Origin: a virus
Reading direction: 5' to 3' (one strand)
Virus record (IMG/VR): IMGVR_UViG_3300031873_000003
Location: 29,791-93,790 of that record
DNA length: 64,000 nucleotides
Under the pieces are notes generated by a model, which ran no database searches, had not been told where the DNA came from, and saw only the letters and a program-made list of their open reading frames with translations. Made by a program: the position numbers and the translations under genes. This document shows, one piece after another, positions 31,975-42,900 of the stretch (the stretch's first letter is position 1; the number at the start of each line of letters is the position of its first letter).

Positions 31975-32676
31975 ATGCCAGAGCGACTAAATAAAAGGAT
32001 TTGCGAGTTTTGCGGCAAGGAATATCAGACACACAACAGTACAAGAACGTGCTCTATAAAGTGTCGTGACCACTTAAAAACGCAGAACAGGATACAGCGA
32101 TCTGAAACTAAGGAATGCCCGATCTGCGGAGAGATAAGTAAGTTGCAGTGGATTGCTCACGGGATAAGTGTGTGCAGTTTGAGATGCAAACGAACAATTA
32201 ACTCAAGGGAATGGCGCAACCAACATGGCGGATCAGTTGATATTAGTAAACGTAGCACAATAAAGCCTTTTGTAACTTGTAAGGTGTGCGGGAAAATCGT
32301 TTTGGGTAAAAGCTACAAACAATTATATTGCAGTAGAGAGTGTAAAATAATTGGCGGACATCGAAACAAGAAAATGATAGTTGATAATAAAAGGGAGTCT
32401 ATAAAGACTTGCGAAATATGCGGCGTGTCTATTGATAAAATTCCAACTCCAAGAGAACTCAACTTCAGATCGTTTGGGCAAAGGGCGATGGATACTAAGG
32501 TGCAATTCGATCACATTGTTTGCCGAGTTGATAACGGACAAAACAACGACGAGAATCTTCGAGGTGTGTGTTGGATGTGTAACCACGTAAGGGGAACGAT
32601 GGACAAGAAGTTCGACAACGCCGTGGCAAAAGCGTCAATAGCGTTTTGGGCTGAGGTATTTGCTACAATTACCTAG
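31975..32676 (+). CDS. HNH endonuclease with several zinc fingers, 233 aa
   Basis: Start after TTAGGAGGGACT. The N-terminus has CEFCGKEY, CPICGE, CKVCGK and CEICGV motifs with matching CSxxC pairs, and the C-terminus has an HNH core, VQFDHIVCRVDNGQNNDEN then CWMCNHVRGTMD. The gene sits free-standing between the fiber gene and the gene at 32685. A weak promoter (TTGCAG at 31917, 17 bases, TATACT at 31940) may be its own. It ends VFATIT, close to the fiber's FAAIT end, so its insertion may have copied the site. Confidence 0.8.
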   Translation: MPERLNKRICEFCGKEYQTHNSTRTCSIKCRDHLKTQNRIQRSETKECPICGEISKLQWIAHGISVCSLRCKRTINSREWRNQHGGSVDISKRSTIKPFVTCKVCGKIVLGKSYKQLYCSRECKIIGGHRNKKMIVDNKRESIKTCEICGVSIDKIPTPRELNFRSFGQRAMDTKVQFDHIVCRVDNGQNNDENLRGVCWMCNHVRGTMDKKFDNAVAKASIAFWAEVFATIT

Positions 32677-32684
32677 GAGGATCA

Positions 32685-33050
32685 ATGGACATAAAACGTA
32701 ATCCCGCTGGATTAGGATGGATGGTAAGGTACGATAATGGAACGTATACAATATTTTACACACAAAAGGAGGCAGTGAAATGTATGGCAAAAATTGATAC
32801 AGTAAAAGCGATCATCAATGCAGTTAAAAGTCTGGCAACAGCAACCGATCAAGCAACAGATTTAGTCAGCGAATACTGGGATGTTGGAACATTCGTTGAC
32901 GAGGATGTAGCAGCGTTGGGCATCACTGCTGCACAGCTTACATCCTGCATTACGTTATTAGAGCAGGTAGATAAACTCATGACGAACCAAGAGACAAGCC
33001 TATCTATGTATAGAACTACCCTGAATCAAGTTCGAAGGGTTGCAACGTAA
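32685..33050 (+). CDS. Hypothetical protein, 121 aa, with possible internal start
   Basis: The first ATG has TAGGAGGATCA upstream. A second good start is the in-frame ATG at about 32784 (MAKIDTVKAIINAVKSL) after AAAGGAGGCAGTG. Both may be used. The first ~32 residues look like a separate small domain; the rest is a helical protein of unknown role. It lies among tail genes. Confidence 0.6.
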   Translation: MDIKRNPAGLGWMVRYDNGTYTIFYTQKEAVKCMAKIDTVKAIINAVKSLATATDQATDLVSEYWDVGTFVDEDVAALGITAAQLTSCITLLEQVDKLMTNQETSLSMYRTTLNQVRRVAT

Positions 33051-33124
33051 ATTATAGAATATACGTTGCTTACGATACAACGAACTGGAGACCGATTAAC
33101 TAAGTAAATAAGAAGGGAGATCCC

Positions 33125-33439
33125 ATGAAGATTAATTTTAGTCAAGCGTTAAAGGCGTTGGATGGAACACCAATCTCAAGACTTGACGGAAAGGGAGAAT
33201 TTACCCTCAAGTTTGTTTCCCAGGAAGCGTTACTTTTATCCTTTCAGGACGAACAGGGGTTGGGGGGAGAAGAGAAAACCAGGAGGTGGGTTTTGGCTAC
33301 GATGATTGAGGCAAACCCAGAGAAAATTGATTTAACCTCGGAGCAGATAGCGTTGATTAAGAAACTTATTGGCAAGGCTTATGGGCCGCTTATCGTTGGT
33401 CAGGCATGGGAGTTGTTGGAGGCGGGAGTCACTGGTTAG
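33125..33439 (+). CDS. Hypothetical protein, 104 aa, tail assembly region
   Basis: The start follows AGAAGGGAGATCCC. The product is a small mixed alpha/beta protein of the size of a tail assembly chaperone and lies directly before a fiber gene. No motif confirms that. The preceding gap (33051-33124) holds nothing that I recognise besides the ribosome site. Confidence 0.55.
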   Translation: MKINFSQALKALDGTPISRLDGKGEFTLKFVSQEALLLSFQDEQGLGGEEKTRRWVLATMIEANPEKIDLTSEQIALIKKLIGKAYGPLIVGQAWELLEAGVTG

Positions 33440-33452
33440 GGGGAACTGAACT

Positions 33453-35660
33453 TTGGCCGACATCATAAAGTATGGAACTGGAATTCTATATGGTACGGGT
33501 CATCTATATGGAGAATATATTCCCTCGGCCTCGATATCTCCGAGCCTTTCGCCCTCTAAGGGTCCTTCGGTTTCTCCATCCCTAAGTCCTTCGGCTTCTA
33601 TAAGTCCTTCGTTATCTCCATCAGTCTCACCTTCAATCAGTCCTTCGGTCTCACCTTCGGTCTCACCCTCTTTAAGCCCATCTGTTAGTCCAAGTTTATC
33701 ACCGTCGGCCAGTCCATCCTTGAGTCCATCATTGAGTCCTTCTGCTTCCTTGAGTCCCAGTCTAAGTCCGTCTAAATCTCCTTCTGTATCACCCTCGGTA
33801 TCACCTTCACTATCACCCTCTCTTAGTCCGAGTGAATCTCCGAGTCTCTCTCCTTCGGCCTCATTATCTCCATCATTGAGTCCGTCTGTTTCACCGTCCG
33901 TTAGCCCATCGATTTCACCGAGCCTATCACCGAGTTTATCTCCGTCGGAAAGTCCGAGTCTTTCACCCTCTGCGAGTTTAAGCCCATCTGAAAGTCCGTC
34001 ACTTAGTCCAAGTGTATCGCCTTCTTTTTCGCCATCGATGAGTCCGTCTTTATCACCTTCGGAGAGCCCTTCGTTAAGTCCAAGTGCTTCGCTCTCTCCG
34101 AGCCTGTCACCAAGCAAATCTCCAAGTCTGTCACCATCGGCTTCGCTCTCACCCAGCTTGTCACCGAGCGAAAGTCCTTCTGCCAGTCCTTCTGTAGGCA
34201 GTTTTTCCTTATCTCCAAGTGCATCGCCTTCACTTTCTCCCTCTGCGAGCCTGAGTCCATCCATTTCTCCAAGTGAATCCTTGAGCCTTAGTCCGAGTGC
34301 CAGTCCAAGCGTATCGCCTTCGGCATCACCGAGCCTTAGTCCGAGCGAATCTCTATCCATAAGTCCATCTCTTAGTCCTTCAATCTCTCCATCAATCAGC
34401 CCTTCGGTTAGTCCAAGTAAATCGCCTTCGTTAAGCCCATCTGAGAGTCCAAGTGTAAGTCCGAGTCTGTCACCGAGCGTCAGTCCGTCAATATCTCCGA
34501 GTTTATCGCCCTCCCTGAGCCCTTCGGAAAGCCCGAGTGAATCACCTTCAATCAGCCCATCGGCAAGTCTTTCGCCGAGCCTTAGCCCCAGCGGGTCGCC
34601 AAGTCTTTCCCCAAGCGTCTCTATCTCACCGAGTATGTCTCCGAGTGCCTCTCCATCCATTAGTCCTTCAAAGAGTCCCTCGGAGTCACCCTCGATGTCT
34701 GCTTCGGTAAGCCCGTCTTTATCCCCATCAGTCTCCGAATCTCCATCGGTTTCTCCATCGGTATCACCTTCGGCATCACCCAGCCTTAGTCCAAGTGAGT
34801 TAGCGTCCTTATCTCCATCGGAGAGTCCCAGTAAATCACCAAGCTTGTCTCCGAGTATTTCACCCTCGGGATCACCGAGCTTAAGTGTGAGCGAATCACC
34901 TTCAGAGAGTCCAAGCCTATCAGCCTCTCTGTCTCCAAGTGAATCTCCCTCGGAATCTAAGAGTCTGAGCGCATCAGAAAGTCCGTCAGAATCACCAAGC
35001 GTTAGTCCATCGGTTAGTCCATCTTTATCGCCGTCAATGTCGCCTTCCAAGAGTGAAAGCGAATCACCAAGCCTTTCGCCTTCGGAAAGTCCTTCGAGGT
35101 CGCCCTCGTTAAGTCCCTCGGCGAGTCCGTCGATATCTCCATCACTTTCCCTTAGTCTTTCGCCTTCGGAAAGTCCATCGGTTTCTCCAAGCGTTAGTCC
35201 CTCAGCGAGTCCGTCGATGTCTCCATCGATATCTCCAAGCGTGAGTCCCTCGTTCAGTCCTTCGGCCAGCTTATCTCCATCCGAAGAACCGATCGAGCTT
35301 CCTCCTCTTTTTTCGCCAGAATTATACTATAAGAAATTAAAGATGGTTCGTTCTTCAATAACGCCCGATGGTGATTTTTTATATAAAACAATGAAAATGG
35401 TTGTTCCTCCCCTGCTTAGCCTAGAGGGTGGGTTTGGGTATCAAAACCTCAAAACGGTTATTCCACCTTCGTTAAGTCCGGAAGGTGATTTTTCATATAA
35501 GACAATGAAAATGGTTGTTCCTCCCCTGCTTAGCCCAGAGGGTGGGTTTGGGTATCACAAGACAAGGATGATCAGCAAGACAGGATTGCCGGAAGGTGGT
35601 TTTATGTATAAGAAATTGAAGATGATAATTCCTCCATCACCAAGTGCAGAGGCAGGTTAG
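33453..35660 (+). CDS. Ser-Pro repeat protein with C-terminal tandem repeats, 735 aa
   Basis: A TTG start after AGGGGGAACTG. Residues ~1-25 ([16 protein letters not shown]) look like an attachment segment. Residues ~26-612 are the SPSx repeat. Residues ~618-735 contain about six copies of a ~19-residue unit, such as [18 protein letters not shown]. Two of these units are nearly identical in DNA. Like the other Ser-Pro proteins it has a long antisense open frame, which is a by-product of the codon pattern. Likely a long flexible virion fiber. Confidence 0.65.
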   Translation: MADIIKYGTGILYGTGHLYGEYIPSASISPSLSPSKGPSVSPSLSPSASISPSLSPSVSPSISPSVSPSVSPSLSPSVSPSLSPSASPSLSPSLSPSASLSPSLSPSKSPSVSPSVSPSLSPSLSPSESPSLSPSASLSPSLSPSVSPSVSPSISPSLSPSLSPSESPSLSPSASLSPSESPSLSPSVSPSFSPSMSPSLSPSESPSLSPSASLSPSLSPSKSPSLSPSASLSPSLSPSESPSASPSVGSFSLSPSASPSLSPSASLSPSISPSESLSLSPSASPSVSPSASPSLSPSESLSISPSLSPSISPSISPSVSPSKSPSLSPSESPSVSPSLSPSVSPSISPSLSPSLSPSESPSESPSISPSASLSPSLSPSGSPSLSPSVSISPSMSPSASPSISPSKSPSESPSMSASVSPSLSPSVSESPSVSPSVSPSASPSLSPSELASLSPSESPSKSPSLSPSISPSGSPSLSVSESPSESPSLSASLSPSESPSESKSLSASESPSESPSVSPSVSPSLSPSMSPSKSESESPSLSPSESPSRSPSLSPSASPSISPSLSLSLSPSESPSVSPSVSPSASPSMSPSISPSVSPSFSPSASLSPSEEPIELPPLFSPELYYKKLKMVRSSITPDGDFLYKTMKMVVPPLLSLEGGFGYQNLKTVIPPSLSPEGDFSYKTMKMVVPPLLSPEGGFGYHKTRMISKTGLPEGGFMYKKLKMIIPPSPSAEAG

Positions 35661-35661
35661 A

Positions 35662-37827
35662 TTGAAGAAAACGACAGAAGAAGAACTCAATATGTGGAGA
35701 TACGGATATCCGTCCACTGCCGTATCTTGGAACCTAAACGGCGATGTGACCTCTTGCCAGGCGTATGTAGGAGAAGCCGCAAACCTTCTCTATGGCCTCA
35801 AGAACAGGATGAAGTTGGGTGGGTTAAAGTCCCTGCAAACATATCGCAACTACCCTGATGGGACAACGATTATTGCAAGATCGGTATTTGGGATGGATTA
35901 TATTGAGATTATATCAGGAAAGGCCATTGCTCCTTCATGCAAGATAAGATTGTATGATGACAATTATATGTTGCTTCACCTTGGAGCCCCAAGGGTAGTT
36001 CCTCCTATGAAGTGGTACGAGTTGGACGTTGGACAGGAGGAACACCACAAAGAGTTGAGGGTTTACGATAAAACATCCAAAACGTTGAGCATCAAGAATC
36101 CAGAGGGTGAGGAGGAGGTTGAGGGTTATGATTACATCAAAACCTATTACTCATGGACAACCATAGATTGTGCAGCTTGTAGTCCATTGACCCTTACCGT
36201 TGCCCAGGGAGATGATTCATGGGTGCTTACTGGAAGTTCTCCGAACCGACCATTCTGGTATAAATCAGAGAACGATAATGGAACATTGATCTACAACTAC
36301 AATGGTATCATGGTGCCTCACCACATGGGGTATGATTGGACAGACCCTGTTGTTCCACCGAACCCGTTGAACCATACGATCTATAGTTTTTCTGGCTGTC
36401 AGGCAGAGATACTTGAGATAAGCGTATACAAAGATGGAGTGGATTCCGGCAAGACAACCTTCTTCATGTCCGATGAGAGAGGAAGTTATTTCGTCTGGAA
36501 AGCCTATACCGAGTGGACAAATAATGGCCCAAGGGGCATGTTTGGTATCCCTATCGTCTTCTCTCGCACAGGGCTTGGCTACATGTTGATGAAGGGATTT
36601 ATTACAAACCAGGGAATTGTGCTCTGTGAAAGCGACCCAACTATCATCAAGGTGGACTGTTGCGAAAAGACTGCTGACGAGAGAGCGGTCATCATGTACT
36701 GGGAATCGTTAGGTGGACATGAGGTTACGGGTCCAACCTGCGTAGACCAGCCGTTTATGTTCATGGGAAACATGAAGGTTTGCGAAGTTCCCCCAGAAGT
36801 TGCTGGTTGGTATGCCAGGTTTTGTGTAGGCTTTGCAGGTAAACGTGGGAATAATATGTATTACTACATGTTCCCAGAAACCAAGGGTAGCTGTCTACCG
36901 CTCACCTGGACATGGGATAACCCTTTCTTTGAGGTTCTTCCAGCGATACCGAACGGAGAGACGGCAGCCATCCACTTAGCAGAAGGTTGTGTTGACCCAG
37001 AAACAGCTCCCAAGACAATGGGAGGGTGTGAGACTAACGTTATCGTAACTGTCAAGGATAGATGTAGGGTGGAAAGAGACCTCGCTGGTCTACCTGGTAC
37101 TGACGAAACTGAAGGAATGGATCAGACGAAATTCCTTTCGTGTTGTGAAATTGTAGAACTAAATCCATTCTCTATAGGATATACAACATTATCACCAGGT
37201 CTTAGCGTAGAACAAATGCTAAACACAAACAATGGATGTGTTCCGGTGACATGGTCTTTTACTGGGAATGGTTCATTGAAACAGGGAGCAGAGTTACCAT
37301 ACGTTCCGACGAGAACTGATGTTGCATATTATACGTCACCAGACTCTAACCCAGGTTGCGAAAATGTTGACACAGTCACGGCAACTGATTGTTGTGGAAG
37401 ATCAGCTACGATAGAGTTTACGGTAACCGCTAATACGGCAGGATCAATATGCCTGTCAACGCTAAGTGTTTTTCCTGGAGCGTGTGCCCCTTATTGGGGC
37501 ACCTATATGTGCTATACTTCATGGTCCGCAACCGAAACGGTTTGGGATTGTGCGGGCAACGAGACTCATTCGCACAGCGATAGTGGTGCAGGTTATGGTG
37601 CGTATTGCTATGAAGGTGCGGGAACTGACCCTAGAAATTATTTGTGCGAAGGGTGTGGTAGCTGTGTTGTGACCATGATGGAGATGTTTTGGAATCAGGG
37701 AACAGTATACCGATGTTGGGCCAAGGGGCAGCCTGTACCATGGAATGTAGTAGGAGACCAGCGGTCCGCTGCCCAAATCGCAGCAGGTTGTTGTCCAATA
37801 AATCCATTGACTGGTCTACCATTTTAG
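35662..37827 (+). CDS. Cysteine-rich virion or adhesin-like protein, ~722 aa
   Basis: I favour the TTG at 35662 just after the upstream stop; the ATG at 35692 is also possible and a longer frame begins at 35644. The protein is large, with many Cys (CSPL, CCEK, CCGRS, CEGCGSC) in the second half and mixed beta segments. Cys-rich, secreted-looking composition and its position in the fiber region suggest a surface protein. No family is recognised. Confidence 0.55.
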   Translation: MKKTTEEELNMWRYGYPSTAVSWNLNGDVTSCQAYVGEAANLLYGLKNRMKLGGLKSLQTYRNYPDGTTIIARSVFGMDYIEIISGKAIAPSCKIRLYDDNYMLLHLGAPRVVPPMKWYELDVGQEEHHKELRVYDKTSKTLSIKNPEGEEEVEGYDYIKTYYSWTTIDCAACSPLTLTVAQGDDSWVLTGSSPNRPFWYKSENDNGTLIYNYNGIMVPHHMGYDWTDPVVPPNPLNHTIYSFSGCQAEILEISVYKDGVDSGKTTFFMSDERGSYFVWKAYTEWTNNGPRGMFGIPIVFSRTGLGYMLMKGFITNQGIVLCESDPTIIKVDCCEKTADERAVIMYWESLGGHEVTGPTCVDQPFMFMGNMKVCEVPPEVAGWYARFCVGFAGKRGNNMYYYMFPETKGSCLPLTWTWDNPFFEVLPAIPNGETAAIHLAEGCVDPETAPKTMGGCETNVIVTVKDRCRVERDLAGLPGTDETEGMDQTKFLSCCEIVELNPFSIGYTTLSPGLSVEQMLNTNNGCVPVTWSFTGNGSLKQGAELPYVPTRTDVAYYTSPDSNPGCENVDTVTATDCCGRSATIEFTVTANTAGSICLSTLSVFPGACAPYWGTYMCYTSWSATETVWDCAGNETHSHSDSGAGYGAYCYEGAGTDPRNYLCEGCGSCVVTMMEMFWNQGTVYRCWAKGQPVPWNVVGDQRSAAQIAAGCCPINPLTGLPF

Positions 37828-37837
37828 GAGAAATGTT

Positions 37838-38317
37838 ATGGCATTTGATCCAGAGGTTCACCAAGCCAAGCAGATACTAATCAGGTGTGGTCGGGCACTA
37901 CGTGAATGTAAGGGGCTTCCACCAGAGAATAATATCACTATCCTATACGAAGAAGCTTCCATAGCTCTTGGAATACCTTTGCTCGAAACAACTACTGCCG
38001 ACGCAGGACGTATTCCTCCTGTACACGAAATGAAGACAATAGACGGCACCAAGTTCCTTGTCCCCCGCAAGGACTGTCCCTCCTGTGGTGGCAAGGAAAC
38101 CATGATCCTTGGGCCACTATGTGGCAGTTGTGTAGATGCTAAGGACGAGGATGGTAAACGTAAGTACCATACCATGTGGCAGTGCACAGAGTGTAAGGTA
38201 AAGGACAGGTCGGAAAAGTTCTTCGCACAATGGATGACAGAGTTAGGGGTAGAGATGCCAACGGGAACGAAGGAACAGTTAGGGATTCGCACGTTTACCG
38301 ACACCGGGTTAAAATAG
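37838..38317 (+). CDS. Zinc-binding hypothetical protein, 159 aa
   Basis: Start after TTTTAGGAGAAATGTT. The middle holds CPSCGGKE, CGSC and CTEC, four Cys pairs that could hold one or two zinc ions. The N-terminus is helical. Its role among virion genes is unclear; it might be an assembly factor. Confidence 0.6.
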   Translation: MAFDPEVHQAKQILIRCGRALRECKGLPPENNITILYEEASIALGIPLLETTTADAGRIPPVHEMKTIDGTKFLVPRKDCPSCGGKETMILGPLCGSCVDAKDEDGKRKYHTMWQCTECKVKDRSEKFFAQWMTELGVEMPTGTKEQLGIRTFTDTGLK

Positions 38318-38329
38318 AGGGAGGTTGAT

Positions 38330-39964
38330 ATGGCTATTCCAATTTATGATATAAGCAGGGCTGCGATAACGGAGGTTCAGAGTCAGTTCGACTTAGCGAG
38401 AGATTATGCGACAGAGGCAAAAACTGATGCGGATACGTTACTTACCTCTCTCTCCGTCTTAGCAGAATCAATCCATGCAATCGACAGTAGTGTCGGTATA
38501 GACGATGTGGATTCTTCCGTTACGTCTTTTGTGGGAACCGCTCCTACCCCTCCCGACCCTACAATGACCATCCCCGATCTTCCGACAAAGACTACCAGCA
38601 GTCTCGTTCTGGAACCCATCAGCCCAACAATGAGTCCAGGGACTATCCCTGGAAAACCAACCGTTGTAATTGATGCAGGGTCTCTCACCGTAAGCTGGAA
38701 CCCCGGCGCCTCTCTTCCGTCCTTGGGAGATATCAGTATTGACACGGGTGGTTCTCCTGTAATAGATGTTTCGACCAACGTATCTCCGATTAATCCGGCG
38801 GGAGCATCTTATGACTCTCCGTTATTGACAGCCCTCAAGACAAGGCTGTTGGCCGATGTTCAGACGGACATAGATAGGCCGTCGGTTGAAGTAGCAAAGT
38901 GGGACAGGGCCAGGGCCAGAGACTTATTGACTCATCAAGCCAGTCTGGACACGATCCGGGGAGATTGGTCAAAGAGTGGACTTCCCTTGCCGGACGGAGC
39001 ATTAACGGCAGGCATTGAATCTGAGAACGTAAGATACTCAAATACATACGATGATAGAAGTGGGCAGATTGCGATTGAAGAGGCGAACCTCGCCATACAG
39101 GTCAGGCAGTCGGCTATTGCGCAGGCAGTTCAAACGGAAAATATCCTTATGACCTTTGCCAATACTGTGCAGGAAAGGATATTCCAAGCATCACGAGCTA
39201 CGGTTGAAGCCGAAATCCAGGTTATTAATGCTGTTATGATGAAGTATCGCATTATGACCGATATTTACCAAGCAGTTTCAAACATAAGGATAGCAAAGAG
39301 CAGGGCCGAGGTTGACGCTTATTCTGCTGGCGCAGGCGTGTATAAGGCGGCCGTTGACGCAGAGGCGGCCAGATGGAACGCTGAGGCCAATATTTACCAG
39401 ACCAAAGCAAGCGTTGAAATTGCGGAAGGAAAAGGTGCTATAGATATTTATGGGTCAGAAGTGCAAGCGTACAAGGCAAACGTTGATGCGGAGGCAGCCA
39501 GGGTTAACGCCGAAGTTAATGTATATCAGGCATTGTCAAGCGTTCAGATAGCAGAGGCTAAGTCATTGGTAGACACCTACGTAGCAGAAGTGCAAGCGTA
39601 CAAGGCAAACGTTGATGCGGAGGCAGCCAGGGTGGATGCCTTAGCTAAGCTTTTTAGCTCAGAAGTGGAGGGATATAAGGCTGATGCGTCGGTATATCAG
39701 GCCGTAAGTGGTGTTGAAATTGAAATTATCAAAAACAAGACAGCGCTCTCCATATCAAGAGCAAACCTTGAAATGAAGGAAGCCGAGATTCAGATTGCGC
39801 AATACCAGGCTTTGACTAATTTAAAAATTGAGGCCATGAAGGCTATGGGCAGTATGGTTGCCCAGCAAATAGCTGGCGCATTGTCGAGCATCCATGCGAC
39901 CGCAAGTATGGACCGTAAAGATGGGGTTGATTACAACTATAATGTAAGCGAAACACTTGAATAA
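38330..39964 (+). CDS. Alpha-helical repeat virion protein, 544 aa
   Basis: After a Pro/Thr-rich segment (residues ~55-165) the protein is a long run of Ala-rich helix. Units of about 43 residues repeat, for example EVQAYKANVDAEAARVNAEV; 49 bases are identical at 39456-39504 and 39585-39633. Such repeats form long helical bundles. A place just before the internal virion proteins suggests a tail needle, a core protein or part of an ejection conduit (inference). Confidence 0.6.
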   Translation: MAIPIYDISRAAITEVQSQFDLARDYATEAKTDADTLLTSLSVLAESIHAIDSSVGIDDVDSSVTSFVGTAPTPPDPTMTIPDLPTKTTSSLVLEPISPTMSPGTIPGKPTVVIDAGSLTVSWNPGASLPSLGDISIDTGGSPVIDVSTNVSPINPAGASYDSPLLTALKTRLLADVQTDIDRPSVEVAKWDRARARDLLTHQASLDTIRGDWSKSGLPLPDGALTAGIESENVRYSNTYDDRSGQIAIEEANLAIQVRQSAIAQAVQTENILMTFANTVQERIFQASRATVEAEIQVINAVMMKYRIMTDIYQAVSNIRIAKSRAEVDAYSAGAGVYKAAVDAEAARWNAEANIYQTKASVEIAEGKGAIDIYGSEVQAYKANVDAEAARVNAEVNVYQALSSVQIAEAKSLVDTYVAEVQAYKANVDAEAARVDALAKLFSSEVEGYKADASVYQAVSGVEIEIIKNKTALSISRANLEMKEAEIQIAQYQALTNLKIEAMKAMGSMVAQQIAGALSSIHATASMDRKDGVDYNYNVSETLE

Positions 39965-39978
39965 TGAGGAGGAGAAAA

Positions 39979-42900
39979 ATGGAACTTTCGAATGATTGGC
40001 ACAAGAGAACAAATAAAAGACTCTTTGATATCCTTGGGGATATCCTAAAAGATTCGCAACCACCGAGGCCGACCTTACCACCTAAACCAGGGTTGCCACA
40101 AAGATCGGGGGTTCCATCAAGACCTTCGCATGGATATGCGATAGCAGAGAAGGCCCCAGAGATCGTGACTGCTCCTGGCGCATATTTCCCGGCTAAAAAG
40201 GGGGAGGTTATACCGCTTGTGCCAAGACAGGCCGGAGGAAATGTTGATCCAAACCTTTTCCAGAATAAGATGACCTTCGAGGGGATGGGTTCGATGGATG
40301 ACGCACAGTCTCGACGCATACAGTCGATAACCCAAGACATAGAAAGGAACAGAAATATACCAACTCCTCCCCCACCCGTTGCACCGGTTACGCCTCCCCC
40401 ACCCGTTTCGCAACCAGTTGCATCTCCTCCTGTTACTCCGCAAGCGGCCCCCGCTCAACCCTTAACATGGTATCAACAGAGAACTCAGGCGAACCTTCCT
40501 GAGAATAAACCGTTGAACTCCTATTCTCCGCAACAGTTTGTAATGCAGGCGCCTAAACAGTTTAAATATAAAAGTGGGGGGTCAGGGTTTGAGAGTGATC
40601 AGAGGGCGGCATACGATAAACAGAACAAACCCTATTTTGATATGATAAACCGAATAGGACAACCCCAGGCGGATACCCCGTTGATTCCGAGACAGGCCGG
40701 AGGAGGCGTTGATCCTTCGATCCCAGAAGGAGAGTTAAATCGGTTAAAGGCATTGGCGGCCCAACAGAACAGACAGAACGTGGCTCCATCGGTTCCAGAA
40801 CCAACGGAAGCCGACAGGTTTCTTCAGCGCCCTACGCCAACAACGGAAAACACTGCATTACCAAAAGAAGCGTTAAGCAGCCATTACCCAGCTCCACGGG
40901 GGAGGCGTTGGTATATTGAAGCTAGGGACCCTAATGGTATGCGAGAGGCAACATACCAAGGGTCGAGAACTCTCCCTACGCCAACAACGGAAAACACTGC
41001 ATTACCACGAATTGACGTGACAGAGCTGGAGCGAAGGGTTAAGGCTTTGCCTCAAGGAGCTACTGGAAATTGGGGGGAGACAGGGGAACAAGAAATGCTA
41101 AGCAGTCATGCTCCAATGGAAGTTAGGGACCCTAATGGTATGCGAGAGGCAACATACCAAGGGTCGAGAACTCTCCCTGCGCCAACAACGGCAAGTTCCG
41201 AAAAAATATTTGACCGGGGAACAGGCATCGAAGATTGGTCTATTAAAAAAGAAGTCCTACCTTCAGGGAAAACACAGTATACAATTCCGGGCACTCAAGG
41301 AACCGCAACGGTAAGCCCGGAAGAAGGGAAACCACCTCCAGGCAAGCCTTTGGGTGGTTATGCTCCTAAGATAGAGGGTGGAACCCTTTCCGTGATTCCT
41401 ACGAGAGAAACAGGGGCCTCTGATACAGGACAACCGGCGGCGAGTCGCAAGGCATGGGATTTCCCTGAATATTATGATAAAATTTCAGCAGATCGTGCTA
41501 AGTGGACAGCTCCCGGATATTACGAGAAAGCGTTGGCCGAGAGGAGGGCGCAACCCGGTGGGGAGAATGTGATTGGCATTACCCCTGGATACGAACAGGC
41601 AGAGAGAGAACGTTATCTGGCCGAGAACCCTGAAGCCAGAGAGAAAAAGTATAGAGAGGCGATGGTAGAACAGGCAAGGGAAGCCAACAAACCCATGATG
41701 GACGCCTACATGAAGATGATCGAGCAGAACCAGAATATCATCAATGGGAACTACGGAAACGTCATGATGAGCAAAAGGGCTAAAAGAGAAGCCCGGAATG
41801 CGGCGATCGGTAACGTTGCGCATCTCCAAGATGGACTTGCACAGTTGATGAGCGGCAATACGGGAATGGCGTCAGGGATGTATGGCGCAGATTCAAGGGT
41901 TGAGGCTTCCGAAGCGAGAGGTGCAAGGGGGGCCGGAAGGAATGAGTGGGTTGATTGGGGACATGGGCAAAAGATGAACACAAGGACGGGTCAGGTGGCG
42001 GGGATTCCGGTAAAGCCGGATGAGAAATCCCCTACCGAATTAGGACTGATTCAGGAGGCCAGCAAGGTAGGTCCTGACGGGAAACCAACTGAGGGAGCAA
42101 AGGAAGCCCAAAGGGTATTGGACAAACAAAAACAACACAAAATAGACATTGCAAGTCGTGGGATAATCCCTATGATTGGTGATATTGGGCGTGCTGTTCC
42201 GGGAGAAAAAAATGAAAAAGCACTGGAAGGGCTTGATCAGGGAGCACAGGAAATGGTCAGAAAGATTGTGAATTACGATTGGAAACTTCCGAGTGGCAAT
42301 GTCTTAAGGGAACCTTATTGGCAAAACATTCTATCACGGGCAGCCTCGTATGATCCCAGTTTTAGTGAGAGAGAATTTGATGTTAGAAAAAAATTGAGGA
42401 TTGACTTTACTTCGGGAAATGCTTCAAAAAATATTAGATCTTTAAACACCGCAGTATACCATATAAACACTTTAAAAAGAGCGGCTAAAGATCTTAATAA
42501 TGCTCCAGTTCAATTATGGAACAAAATAGCCAATGCCAGTCTCAATGCAGTAGGAGACCCAAGGGTTGTTGCTTTTAATAATGCGGCTACGGCTGTGGCC
42601 GGGGAACTGGCAAATGTGTTTAAGAATACAACCGGTACAGATCAGGAGATTAAGGCTTGGCGGGAGAACCAGAATTCATCTCAATCTCCAAAACAGATAA
42701 ACGCTGGCATCGACACGGTTATTGAACTGTTAGGAGGACGAGTTGGGTCAGTACGGTCTCAATATGAAACTGGGATGGGAAAACCAAAAGATTTTAGGTT
42801 TTTTTCCCCCGAGTCCCGTAAAATCCTTGAGGGCATTGGGATTGATGTGAATACATTGGATCCGGTGGGTGGAACCTCCATGGGAGGAAATAAACCAGCT

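Noticed and set aside
27665-37827. Diversity-generating retroelement acting on fibers
   Set aside because: No reverse transcriptase, template repeat or adenine-biased variable region was seen.
39456-41178. CRISPR-like repeats
   Set aside because: The repeats are few, inside coding frames and code for peptide repeats; no regular spacers.
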